Both the position numbers and the translations under genes were made by a program. The notes beneath the pieces were generated by a model. It had not been told where the DNA came from. It was given only the letters and a program-made list of their open reading frames with translations, and did no database searches. A stretch of 64,000 bases of DNA from NCBI RefSeq assembly GCF_910592395.1, contig NC_088319.1:6884001-6948000 (forward strand), in the 5' to 3' direction. Shown here piece by piece: positions 43,116 to 55,006 of this stretch (within the stretch, counting starts at the first letter, position 1; each line of letters starts with the position of its first letter). The DNA comes from Lineus longissimus. Lineage: Eukaryota; Nemertea; Pilidiophora; Heteronemertea; Lineidae.

Positions 43116-45537
43116 CTAGTAATCATCATCCTCTGACTCTTGGTCAGTTTCCTCCATGGCTTCTTCTACTTCTTCATCTAGTTCTCCTTCTTCTGGAAGG
43201 GGCAGTCCTAACCTCAATAAGACATCAGTTGTTGTCCTACTGTACTCCTCCCTTTCAACAGATGTGTCTACCTGTCTCCTGTGTCTGGCCTGTTTCCTTC
43301 GCTTCTTTCTAGACGTCCATTCACGGGACAGCCTCTTGTACCACATCGAAACACTCCTGTGTCCCAAATTTTGGCCCATTCATACTCACTTGCATCAAAC
43401 ACTGCAACATGTCCATTCCCAGTCTGTTTCTGTGCTTAGTCTTCAGATGCTTCATACAACTTGCCCCTCTTTCAGGCTAGGCATTGGACACAGGAAGACT
43501 GTACAACACTTCTTCCACTAGGGAGAGAAGATCGTAGTTTAGAATAGCCTGTTGACTCATGGACCGCTGTAGTGTCCAATCCATGGGGGTAAGACTGGAC
43601 TTCCCATTCCTGATCACATCAGGAAGACATTTCTTCCACTTCACTAGGTCATATTTGAACTTAGTGAACTCATCCTTAAGGTGCAGTTGCTTGTCAGGAT
43701 TATCAGGAAAGAAATGCTCAGCCAGGATAAGTACCTCATGTTCCCCGAACTCAGGAAAACCAGGAGCTCCTACCTCCGGTATGAAGAAAGCATTGAGGAT
43801 GCCACTAGCAGCTTCGAGTATGGGAATGGCCTGATCAAATCGCTGCCTTATATTTTCCTTCAAAGCCAATATATACTTCTTTTGAAAGTTACAGGCTTGT
43901 GTTTTCATAGTTTCTGAGAGTGGTTGAGCCAAAAGGCTGAGTCGCCCACCTGGATCACCAGCGCTCAAGTCCTCTTCAAGCAAACTGATCGCTGCCTGAG
44001 TAGCCACCAAGTCATCCAGTTGGGCAGACAAGCAGTCAATAGAAGGAGACATCTGTGAAAAGCTGACCGTCCCCCTTTGAAATATTTTGCTCAGGACGGA
44101 TAGCTTTGGCAGCACTGAATGGAGTACATAGAGAGCATACAAGAACCTGGTGTTGTCTATAGCGAGCAACCCAACAGCGATGGCTTCTTTGGATAAAGCC
44201 CTCAGTGTACTTGAAACTGCAATGTAATCATCGAACAATGCCTTGACTGCACTATCAAATGACAGCCAACGTGTGGAACAGGCCTTCTTGAGTTTCTTGG
44301 TAACTACCTTTTGAACCTTTGCTCCAAGTGCAGGGTGTTGCTCCCCCTCTCCCAGAGCAAGTTTCAAACGTGTTTGTACTTTAGCATACACCGCAGTGCG
44401 CTTATTGGAATTCTCGAAGAATTGCCATAGTTGGCGTAGAGTGTCTTGCACTTCCTTTACACAAGCTAGATCACCTAGGGTATCAGTACAGGCAAGTGCA
44501 AGGCGATGGCATATGCAATGTATGTTGATCAAAGAAGGCACCTCATTGTGCAGCTTCTGAGCAACTCCATTGTTGCCCCCAAGGAAAACATTAGCACCAT
44601 CACTAACGAATGAGGACATGCTCTTCATATCAATTTCCCTAACACTTAGGGCCTCTTTCAAAACCTTTGTGATAGTTTCAGCATCAGGTGTTGTTGAATC
44701 CTGCAGGATGTCTTCAATAAACAGAAATCTGACTAGAACCTCTGAATTCTTTACATACTGTACAAATCCAATCATCAGTTCTTTGACCGAGATATCCGAG
44801 ACATCATCTGCAAGAATTCCATAGCACCTGGCACTTTGGACATCAGTTACAATCTTCTTTTCTATGACACTACCAAGGAAAATGAAGAATTCCCTGACTG
44901 TAGTTCTAGAGGTGTATGGACATACCTCATGATTTCAAGGCCTGAGACCTGCAGCAATATCAGCAGTGAGAAGAGTTTCTTATTGGCAACTTCTTCTTGC
45001 ATTAGCCAATAAGCTGAAAGAAAGGCATTGAATATCATCTCGTCTTTTGTGGAGCTGCTCTCATCGTGATCTTTGGCAAACATTGAGACCATACATATCA
45101 GCTCATTTTGAATAGCTGCAGAATGTTGTTTGGTATGTTCAACATGGTACGCAAGGGCACTTCTTTTATACCTAACAGAAGCAGTTTCACCAAATGCCGT
45201 CGCCTTGTTCTGGGTGTTTCCAACATTATGTTTCTTGCATGGCAAACAAAACATCCCAACCATTTCAATGAATGCTAGCCACCAAATGCCTGTCTTACTG
45301 CAGTATGCGAGTTTTCTGTCAGCAATCAATTCATGTTTAAATGTTCCTGACTTTCCAGATTCTGTGTAATGAAGATTGTTGCATCGCCCATCATAACAAT
45401 CATAATAACTGTGCCTGCGTCCATCCGTTTCCATGAAGTCTGCCTCAATTTGACGCATCATCACTTCTTTGGGCACAGCTTTGGCGGCAACCACATGAGC
45501 AGTTTGGGCAGTACAAGTAGTTGAGGGCAGCTCTGTG
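43116..45537 (-). pseudogene. hAT-family transposase-like gene (ZNF862-like), broken
   Basis: The exon begins after a strong acceptor (TTTTTTTCACAG) near 45537. First comes a TTF-type zinc-finger region (GKSGTFKHEL, ADRKLAYCSKTGIWWL, GMFCLPCKKHN, later His residues), then FNAFLSAYWLMQEEVANKK. A one-base frameshift near 44920 follows. The frame resumes with the RNase-H-like core: CYGILADDVSDISVKEL (first Asp), SDGANVFLGGNNG, CICHRLALACTDT and STRWLSFD. Near the end are the hAT dimerisation region, a TAG in place of an expected Trp codon at 43477-43479, a further one-base shift near 43315, and an acidic tail (…QESEDDDY). The order matches ZNF862/KIAA1586-like hAT proteins. At least three lesions make it a pseudogene; intron structure further left was not resolved. 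Confidence 0.8.
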
Positions 45538-46532
45538 AAAAAAAGATTATGCCTTACAATCATGGTTATCGTTACAGATAATGGCCTCCCTGGTCCAGAT
45601 TCACTCAATTCAACAAATTCTTGTTCTCAAAAGAATTTTTTTCTTCCAGCCATAATGAGTTATTGGACATTTTATGTGTTAAAATAAATGGCAAAGCTGA
45701 AGAAAAAGGCATAGCGAAGTCTTCATATCTGATTTATTCATAAGGTTAATGAAGTCACTTTGTTCGGATGTTCCAACTAACAGAGGAGGCCAAGTGAAAC
45801 AAGTAACAAAAAAGAGCATTCCAGCATGGGTATTCCCCATCCATAAAGGTTTCCAGAAATCACCCCAAACAATCAAATCAAACCATCGGACCACCTTCGT
45901 CACTAGACGACATGCTAGATCACCGTCTTCTTCCACAGGTACATGTACAACATCTTCGATAGGCCTAGGCCTATCAACTGCTCTACTTGGAATAGAATGA
46001 TGGAGGCTAGTATAGTATTATTAGGATTTGTCTGAACAGACAGCGCCAGCAACTTACTGCATTATTGCATTGGAATTAGATTTAACTAGAGCCCATTAGC
46101 AAGCTGACAATTGTGCCCAATTCCTTACCCTCACGGCATGGCCTTTTCAGAAATTCAAACGCCTCTAGCGTGCTCTCGCGTTTGCCAGTTGCAGCCTGGC
46201 AAACGCCCTCCTCGACCTCGTGGTCCTCCATTGAAAATATCCAGGATGCACTGCGGTCACGATCGCAAAAGTGAAAGCGCGGGAAAACCGCATGATGCGT
46301 CTGCAGTAAACAGTACGAGTAGGGAGGCAAATAGAACAGCGCTAAATATTGCGCTGCTACATGATGTTCAATGCTCTTCCAATTGCCACCCTCCCTCCCT
46401 CAATATTGGCCGATAGTTATGGCGCGAAATAGCCACGCGGTCGGCCGTCCGTAGTAAGATTGGTCATGGTCAAGAGACCTTCTTTAGTGCGGTATCAGCA
46501 GGTTATGTGGAATTAACTCTTGTATTTAAGGA
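45538..46532. other. 5' side of the hAT-like gene and unassigned DNA
   Basis: A GT-containing short frame near 45570-45610 may be the first exon of the hAT-like gene. Around 46160-46220 a short GTTTGCCAG...CTGGCAAAC hairpin occurs. No further gene recognised. Confidence 0.35.
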
Positions 46533-46682
46533 ATTGAACCCGAGGCGGAGGACCTTGGTTGAGTTACCAAGACATAAAATACAGTCCAAACCCTCGCCTA
46601 TCGGCTCGGGTTTGGACTGTATTTTAGCTCCACCCGAGAGTGTCTTGGTAACTCAACCAAGGTCCGAAGCCGAGGGTTCAAT
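46533..46682. repeat. 150-bp near-perfect palindrome (fold-back MITE)
   Basis: ATTGAACCC...GGACCTTGGTTGAG at the left pairs with CTCAACCAAGGTCC...GGGTTCAAT at the right. The inner arms TAAAATACAGTCCAAACCC and complement meet around a loop of about 12 nt. A transcript would fold into one long hairpin. Confidence 0.85.
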
Positions 46683-48166
46683 TTCTATTCTAAAATACCT
46701 CAAACTTAAAAAGATAGGCCACGAAATAACTTGAATATGTGCGAATTTTGCAAATTCCATCCATCGCCTGCCCGGAGCGCTGGTAGCGCCGTTGTTTACA
46801 TTATGTTACGGCAGCGCGTATAGGAAGTCCGGATCGGCTCGCTCAAGTGATGCTAAAATCCGCGCAAATGGGCTATTTGGAGCGTTTTTCTCAGCAAATA
46901 TGTGTAGTGCTCATTAAAAAACTTAGGGTGGTTGATGCTTCCTTGGCTGATTTGTGTTTGAAGCAGTGTTTTGAGAGCCTCAAACTTCTGAAGTGAGCTG
47001 TGTGCATGGTTTCCACATTTTAGTGCAACCCGAGGGAACTTTGGTAGAGCATCTTGGTTGCGTGTCCAAAACACTCCACTCTCAGAACGAGGCTTATGCA
47101 TTTTCCATTTAAAAGTTGACTTTACGGTACCAAGGTATTTTAGAATATGTATCATTAGAAAGGCTATTCTGTCTGGATTACAACGGAATACAAAGATTGT
47201 AAATTAAGGTGCATATTTTAGGAATGTGAGCTCCAAATTGAAACGATCTCTTGGCAGATAAAATGCTGAAGTCGGCAGAGCGTTATTAGGCCTGGATGGA
47301 GTTTTAGCGGGAGATTGCGTGGGAGATGGGAATTGGATCTAATTACCGATTAGCGCCATCTTAAGATTGCGCTGCGCATTCTTAGGATCCTATAATTGCG
47401 TGGCAATCTCGAGATCGCGCAAGGGTGAGCGTGCGCTTTTTGCCGATTGCGCATTTTAGGGATGACGATACTTTTACATAAGTCTTGTTGAATGGACTGT
47501 AGTAATAACTACTACTTTCGATTTTTCTCATTCAGTGTTACTTCTTTCTTTACTACCGTACTAGCTAGTTACCTACCCCACTATTTTCATATTAGGTAGA
47601 GGTAGGCATGCGATATATTTTATTTGATCGCCATGTTGAAAATGCTACTGCGTTTTGTTTTCTTTTGCCATCTTATCAACTGAACAGTGATTTCAGGGAA
47701 TGTTTTGATTTTTTTTGAAACATCTAGGAAAACCTACTCTTCCGTGAATTGGACCTTCTTTCCACAATTCCGCACCACGATCAGTAAATGTCGGACTGGT
47801 TATTCTCTTCAAAAACCAAACTATGAAGGTTGAGTTATCCAAGCATCTTGTATACAATTTAACAGTAATTGCCAATATTAAAACAATGCTTCAAAAGTTG
47901 AGAAGAGCAGGTCTGAAGTTTAGAAGAAGACCTTTTCTTAAAGGAACTGGCCAAAGGCCATTTTTTTACTTATATCTCTTTTCTAAGTCATAACCTTAAA
48001 ATAATATAACAAAAAAATAAATTCATTTCAATCGCCAATTTTTTCCTAAAAGTGTTTTTTGAAAAGCGCGCCCTCGAAAAAACTTTCATATCCGACTTCC
48101 CCGGGAATTCACTGATGACGTCACAAAAGGGAATCCTTGGGCGCTCCCCGCCAAACATAAACAAAC
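46683..48166. other. No gene recognised
   Basis: Includes a 100-codon minus-strand frame (46853-47155) without recognisable domain. A tract around 47340-47460 is rich in TGCGC and GATCGCGC motifs. Confidence 0.45.
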
Positions 48167-48319
48167 ATGGCGGACTCTCACGAACTTTCATCTTCTTCAT
48201 CATTGAACGTTTCCTCTGATGGGGAGTTCTCTGATGTGGAAAGTGATGTGTCTGACATCACACCTGTTTTGGGAGCATTCCCATTGCCTCGAAGATTTGG
48301 GCTCCTGGTGCGTGATTAG
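48167..48319 (+). CDS. Possible first exon or micro-ORF, 50 aa, Ser/Asp-rich
   Basis: ATG in a strong initiation context (AAACATGGCG) opens MADSHELSSSSSLN, then an acidic GEFSDVESDVSDI stretch and PLPRRFGLL, ending in TAG. A GTGCGT after the CTG codon at 48306 could be a splice donor, making this a first coding exon of a larger gene. Acidic Ser-rich starts of this kind are frequent in transposon-captured and host nuclear proteins; no family is recognised. Confidence 0.3.
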   Translation: MADSHELSSSSSLNVSSDGEFSDVESDVSDITPVLGAFPLPRRFGLLVRD

Positions 48320-50280
48320 TGATATGATCTGTGCCTGTCTGACTTAGTTTTTTTTGTTAGGGTGAAATAGAACAGCAAGCTGATGATGCCTGGTTTCTGC
48401 GAGTTTTATCAACAGTAACACCTAGGCCTAGGCCTCAATTATCGTGATATTGTGTTGGGCCTAGGAGAAGAAATATGTATAGCCTAGAGGGCCTACATCA
48501 TGATTTTGAGATTCTGCGATGATAAGATGTCATTCGATAGCGATATTACACTACTGGCAATGAAAGTCGGTCGGCGATGGCGCTTCTCGCGACCGATCAC
48601 GCTCACTTTGGTTATGCAGAGACGAGATGACCTATGGTCAAACTGAGACCGCAATTTCGAGATTCTGCGATGATTAGTTGTCACTCGACTTACGATATGA
48701 GACTACTGGCAATGATAGTCGATTGGCAATGGCGCTCGTCACGATCGATTACGCTTATTTTGGTTATACAGAGTCGAGATGTCCGATTGGACAAACTGAC
48801 ACCGCAATTTGGAGATTCTGCGATGATAAGTTGGCACTCGACTAACAACATAAGACTACTGGCAATGATGGTCGGTCAGCGATAGCGCTCGTCAAACCGA
48901 TCACGCTCATTTTGGTTATACAGAGTCGAAATGACCGATTTGATAATCTGAGTCCACAATTTCGAGATTCTGCGATGATTAGCTGTCATTGACTAGCAAT
49001 ATTACACTACTTGCGATGAAACTCGGTCGGCGATGGCGCTCGTCGCGTCCAATCGCGCTCATTTTGCTTATACAGAGTCGAGATGCTCGATTGGACAAAC
49101 TGAGACTGCGATTTCGAGATTCTATTATGATTAGTTGTCATTAGACTAGCAATATTACACTACTGGCGATGAAAGTCGGTCGGCGATGGCGCTCGTCGCG
49201 ACCAATCGCGCTCATTTTGGTTATGCAGAGTCGAGATGACCGATGGTCAAACTGAGACCGCAATATCGACATTCTGCGATGATAATTTGTCATTTGATAG
49301 CAATATTACACTACTGTCAATGAAAGTCGGTCAGCGATGGCGCTCGTCGCGACCGATCATGCTCATTTTGGTTATGCAAAGTCAAGATGACCAATGGTCA
49401 AACTGAGACTGCAATTTCGAGATTCTGCGATGATAAGTCGTCATTCGATAGCGGTATTACACTACTGGCGATGAATGTTGGTCGGCGATGGCGCTCGTCG
49501 CGACCGATCACGCTCATTTTGGTTATACAGAGTCGAGATGACCGATTGGACAAACTGAGACCGCAATTTCGAGATTCTGCGATGATAAGTCGTCATTCGA
49601 TAGCGGTATTACACTACTGGCGATGAAAGTCGATCGGCGATGGCGCTCGTCGCGATCGATCACGCTCACTTTGGGTATGCAGAGTCGAGATGACCTATGG
49701 TCAAACTGAGACTGCAATTTCGAGATTCTGCGATGATTATTTGTCATTAGACTAGCAATATTACACTACTGGCAAGGAAAGTCGGTCGGTGATGGCGCTC
49801 GTCGTTACCGATCACGCTCATTTTGGTTATGCAGAGTCGAGATGACCTATGATCAAACTGAGACTGCAATTTCGAGATTCTGCGATGATAATACTTGTCA
49901 TTAGACTAGCAATATTACACTACTGGCAATGAAAGTCGGTCGGCGATGGCGCTCGTCGCGTCCAATCACGCTCACATTGGTTATGCAGAGTCGAGATGAC
50001 CTATGGTCAAACTGAGACCGCAATTTCGAGATTCTGCGATGATTAGTCGTCATTCGATTGCGATATAACACTACTGGCGTTGAAAGTCGGTCGGCGATGG
50101 CGCTCGTCGCGACCGATCACGCTCATTTTGGTTATGCAGAGTCGAGATGACCTATGGTCAAACTGAGACCGAAATTTCGAGATTCTGCGATGATTAGTCG
50201 TTATTCGATAGCGATATTACACTACTGCCGATGAAAGTTGGTCGGCGATGGCGCTCGTCGCAACCGATCACGCTCATTTT

Positions 50281-50335
50281 TAGCTCAGCTGACAAGCTGA
50301 GCTATTCATATGAGTAAATGGTAGAATGAATGTCC

Positions 50336-50374
<39 letters not shown>

Positions 50375-51130
50375 CGTTAAAGAGGCACGTTTCAAAACTA
50401 TGGCGGATAGGCGATAGATTTTCCCTATAAGCCATTTAGACTCTTCAGGACTCCTGAATAGACCAAGTGTGGGTCCGGCAGGATTAACAGTTTGGCCACC
50501 AGGGGGCAAAAAGCCTAAATCACAAAACAATTTTTTTACGCTTTATTCAAGCAGATAGAAGCTTGAAATAAAGTTGAAAAGGACCGCATGCATGTAGGTC
50601 TTGAAACTACTAAGAGTAGTTTTGATTGATACTACCAGTTGGCGTTACTGAGCCAAAATCTGTGTTGACCTAGTTTAAGCTTGATTTGAATTTCCCGCTC
50701 CTGTATGACTCTGAAGGTTGTGGGTTCCAATCCCACTTCGGGTCAATTTTTTTTTTTTAATTTTTACTTTTTTCACTTGTAAATACATTTTCTTTACTTT
50801 TTTGAATAATTTGGTGGGCGGCCATCTTGGTTTTTTTTTCTATTTTAAAGCCTTTGCTGTATCCAGAGTGACATGAATTTTATGGTTGGTGTACAATAAG
50901 TCTCCTTTACATGATATCACATGGGCTTTCTATTTGACCTACTTTTCAAGGTCAGCCTGGCTCAGGCACTTAGATTTGACTAATAAGTGGCATATTTGTC
51001 ACCATTTAAAAGTCTTTTTACTTTGGTATGTTTGCCTGATATATTGACAAAACTGAGGTTGAAAGAGATCTATCGGGTACTTTCCATGTTCATATATTTC
51101 AGCTGAGCGCCAGGCCCTTGGGCCTCTTGT
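50281..51130 (+). mobile_element. Element E1 (family C/E) in the satellite
   Basis: 850 bp: 5' hairpin with a 9-bp stem (AGCTCAGCT...AGCTGAGCT), eight TCTG units, a CCACCAGGGGGC motif, a tRNA-like 3' half, and the 3' end CAGCTGAGC + GGCCCTTGGGCC + TCTTGT. The satellite unit CATTTT/GGTTATACAG is interrupted exactly, with no base duplicated, as dozens of empty units show. Confidence 0.92.
50720..50745 (+). other. tRNA T-arm-like sequence with B-box
   Basis: A GTGGGTTCCAATCCCAC stem-loop with the B-box GGTTCCAATCC is followed by TTCGGGTCA and a long T-run that would stop RNA polymerase III. A TGACC 54 nt upstream could pair with GGTCA, but that part is shared with D2, which lacks the arm. Only a tRNA 3' half seems to have been acquired. 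The same sequence is in E2 at 55352-55377. Confidence 0.5.
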
Positions 51131-53411
51131 GGTTAAACAGAGTCGAGATGACAGATTGGACAAACTGAGACCACAATTTCGATATTCTGCGATGATAAGT
51201 TGTCATTCGATAGTGATATTACACTACTGGCGATAAAAGTCGGTCGGCGATGGCGCTCGTCGCGACCAATCGCGCTCACTTTGGTTATGCAGAGTCGAGA
51301 TGACCTATGGTCAAAATGAGACCGCAATTTCGAGATTCTGCGATGATTAGTCGTCATTCAATAGCGATATTACACTACTGGCGATGAAAGTTGGTCGGCG
51401 ATGGCGCTCGTCGTGACCGATCACGCTCATTTTGGTTATACAGAGTCGAGATGACCGATTAGAAAAACTGAGTCCACAATTTCGAGATTCTGCGATGATT
51501 ACTTGTCATTAGACTAGCAATATTACACTACTGGCGATGAAAGTCAGTCGGCAATGGCGCTCGTCGCATCCAATCACGCTCACATTGGTTATGCAGAGTC
51601 CAGATGACCTATGGTCAAACTGAGACCGCAATTTCGAGATTCTACGATGATTAGTTGTCATTCGACTAGCAATATTACACTACTGGCGATGAAACATGGT
51701 CGGCGATGGTGCTCGTCACGTCCAATCACGCCAATTTTGGTTATACAGAGTCGAGATGCTCGATTGAACAAACTGAGAACGCAATTTCGAGACTCTGCGA
51801 TGATTAGTTGTCATTAGACTAGCAATATTACACTACTGGCAATGAAAGTCGGTCAGCGATGGCGCTCGTCGCGACCAATCGCGCTCACTTTGGTTATGCA
51901 GAGTCGAGATGAGCTGTGGTCAAACTGAGACCGCAATTTCGAGATTCTGCGATGATTAGTTGTCACTCCACTTACGAAATAAGACTACTGGCAATGATAG
52001 TCGGTTGGCAATGGCGCTTGTCATGACCGATTACGCTTATTTTGGTTATAGAGTAGAGATGCCCGATTGGACAAACTGCCACCGCAATTTCGAGATTCTG
52101 TGATGATAAGATGCACTCGACTAACGATAAAAGACCACTGGCAATGATGGTCAGTCTGCGATAACGCTCGTCGCGACCGATCACGCTCACTTTGGGTATG
52201 CAGAGTCGAGATGTCCTATGATCAAACTGAGACTGCAATTTCGAGATTCTGCGATGATAATACTTGTCAGTAGACTAGCAATATTACACTACTGGCGATG
52301 AAAGTCGGTAGGCGATGGCGCTCGTCGCGTCCAATCACGCTCACATTGGTTATGCAGAGTCGAGATGACCTATGGTCAAACTGAGACCGCAATTTCGAGT
52401 TCTGCGATGATTAGTTGTCACTCGACTTACGATATAAGACTACTGGCAATGATTGTCGATTGGCAATGGCGCTCGTCACGCCCAATTACGCTTATTTTGG
52501 TTATACAGAGTCGAGATGCCCGATTGGACAAACTGACACCGCAATTTGGAGATTCTGCGATGATAAGTTGGCACTCGACTAACAACATAAGACTACTGGC
52601 AATGATGGTCGGTCAGTGATAGTGCTCGTCGAGACCGATCACGCTCATTTTGGTTATACAGAGTCGAAATGACCGATTTGATAATCTGAGACCGCAATTT
52701 CGAGATTCTGCGATGATAAGTTGTCATACGATAGCGATATTACACTAGTAGCGATGAAAGTCGGTTGGCGATGGCGCTCGTCGCGTCCAATCACGCTCAC
52801 ATTGGTTATGCAGAGTCGAGATGACCATTGGTCAAACCGAGACCGCAATTTCGAGATTCTACGATGATTAGTCGTCATTCGATAGCGATATTACACTACT
52901 GGGGATGAAAGTCGGTCGGCGATGGCGCTCGTCGCGACCGATCACGCTCACTTTGGTTATGCAGAGTCGAGATGACCTATGGTCAAATTAAGACCGCAAT
53001 TTCGAGATTCTGCGATGATTAGCTGTCATTGACTAGCAATATTACACTACTTGCGATGAAACTCAGTCGGCGTCCAATCGCACTCATTTTGCTTATACAG
53101 AGTCGAGATGCTCGATTGGACAAACTGAGACTGCGATTTCGAGATTCTTTTATGATTAGTTGTCATTAGACTAGCAATATTACACTACTGGCGATGAAAG
53201 TCGGTCGGCGATGGCGCTCGTCGCGACCAATCGCGCTCATTTTGGTTATGCAGAGTCGAGATGACCAATGGTCAAACTGAGACCGCAATATCGATATTCT
53301 GCGATGATAAGTTGTCATTTGATAGCAATATTACACTACTGTCAATGAAAGTCGGTCAGCGATGGCGCTCGTCGCGACCGATCATGCTCATTTTGGTTAT
53401 GCAAAGTCAAG

Positions 53412-54910
53412 ATGACCAATGGTCAAACTGAGACCGCAATTTCGAGATTCTGCGATGATAAGTCGTCATTCGATAGCGGTATTACACTACTGGCGATGAA
53501 TGTTGGTCGGCGATGGCGCTCGTCGCGACCGATCACGCTCATTTTGGTTATACAGAGTCGAGATGACCGATTGGACAAACTGAGACCGCAATTTCGAGAT
53601 TCTGCGATGATAAGTCGTCATTCGATAGCGGTATTACACTACTGGCGATGAAAGTCGATCGGCGATGGCGCTCGTCGCGATCGATCACGCTCACTTTGGG
53701 TATGCAGAGTCGAGATGACCTATGGTCAAACTGAGACTGCAATTTCGAGATTCTGCGATGATTATTTGTCATTAGACTAGCAATATTACACTACTGGCAA
53801 GGAAAGTCGGTCGGCGATGGCGCTCGTCGCGACCAATCGCGCTCACTTTGGTTATGCAGAGTCGAGATGACCTATGGTCAAACTGAGACCGCAATTTTGA
53901 GATTCTGCGATGATTAGTTGTCATTAGACCAGCAATATTACACTACTGGCGATGAAAGTCGGTCGGCAATGGCGCTCGTCGCGTTCAATCCCCCTCACAT
54001 TGGTTATGCAGAGTCATGATGACCTATGGTCAAACTGAGAACACAATTTCGAGATTCTGCGATGATTAGTTGTGATTAGACTAGCAATATTTCGCTACTG
54101 GCGATGAAAGTCGGTCGGCGATGGCGCTCGTCGCAACCGATCACGCTCACATTGGTTATGCAGAGTCGAGATGACCTATGGTCAAACTGAGAACGCAATT
54201 TCGAGATTCTGCGATGATTAGTTGTCATTCGATAGCGATATTACACAACTTGCGATGAAAGTCGGTCGGCGATGGCGCTCGTCGCGTTCAATCACGCTCA
54301 CATTGGTTATGCAGAGTCGAGATGACCTATGGTCAAACTGAGAACGCAATTTCGAGATTCTGCGATGATTATTTGTCATTAGACTAGCAATATTACACTA
54401 CTGGCAAGGAAAGTCGGTCGGTGATGGCGCTCGTCGTTACCGATCACGCTCATTTTGGTTATGCAGAGTCGAGATGACCTATGATCAAACTGAGACTGCA
54501 ATTTCGAGATTCTGCGATGATAATACTTGTCATTAGACTAGCAATATTACACTACTGGCAATGAAAGTCGGTCGGCGATGGCGCTCGTCGCGTCCAATCA
54601 CGCTCACATTGGTTATGCAGAGTCGAGATGACCTATGGTCAAACTGAGACCGCAATTTCGAGATTCTGCGATGATTAGTCGTCATTCGATTGCGATATAA
54701 CACTACTGGCGTTGAAAGTCGGTCGGCGATGGCGCTCGTCGCGACCGATCACGCTCATTTTGGTTATGCAGAGTCGAGATGACCTATGGTCAAACTGAGA
54801 CCGAAATTTCGAGATTCTGCGATGATTAGTCGTTATTCGATAGCGATATTACACTACTGCCGATGAAAGTTGGTCGGCGATGGCGCTCGTCGCAACCGAT
54901 CACGCTCATT
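53412..54910. repeat. Satellite, copy 2 of the higher-order block with a four-unit expansion
   Basis: The junction variant GATTATTTGTCATTAGACTAG...GGCAAGGAAAG occurs once at 49735 but twice here (53761 and 54369), 608 bp apart, that is four units. The extra units are missing in copy 1. Confidence 0.8.
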
Positions 54911-54912
54911 TT

Positions 54913-54967
54913 TAGCTCAGCTGACAAGCTGAGCTATTCATATGAGTAAATGGTAGAATGAATGTCC

Positions 54968-55006
<39 letters not shown>

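Larger units (their letters stand above)
48960..53411. repeat. Higher-order block, copy 1 and its start in copy 2
   Basis: A distinctive variant run (units with GATTAGCTGTCATTGACTAGC and ACTTGCGATGAAACTC) begins at about 48967, recurs at about 53013 and again at about 62225. Between 49735 and about 52380 the sequence repeats with a constant 4,632-bp shift. Confidence 0.75.

Noticed and set aside
46082-46416. Overlapping frames on both strands near 46.1-46.4 kb
   Set aside because: No recognisable protein content; region contains a short inverted repeat instead.
50666-50745. Complete functional tRNA gene in element E
   Set aside because: Only the T-arm and 3' acceptor side look like tRNA; D-arm and anticodon arm do not fold and the 5' part is ordinary element sequence.
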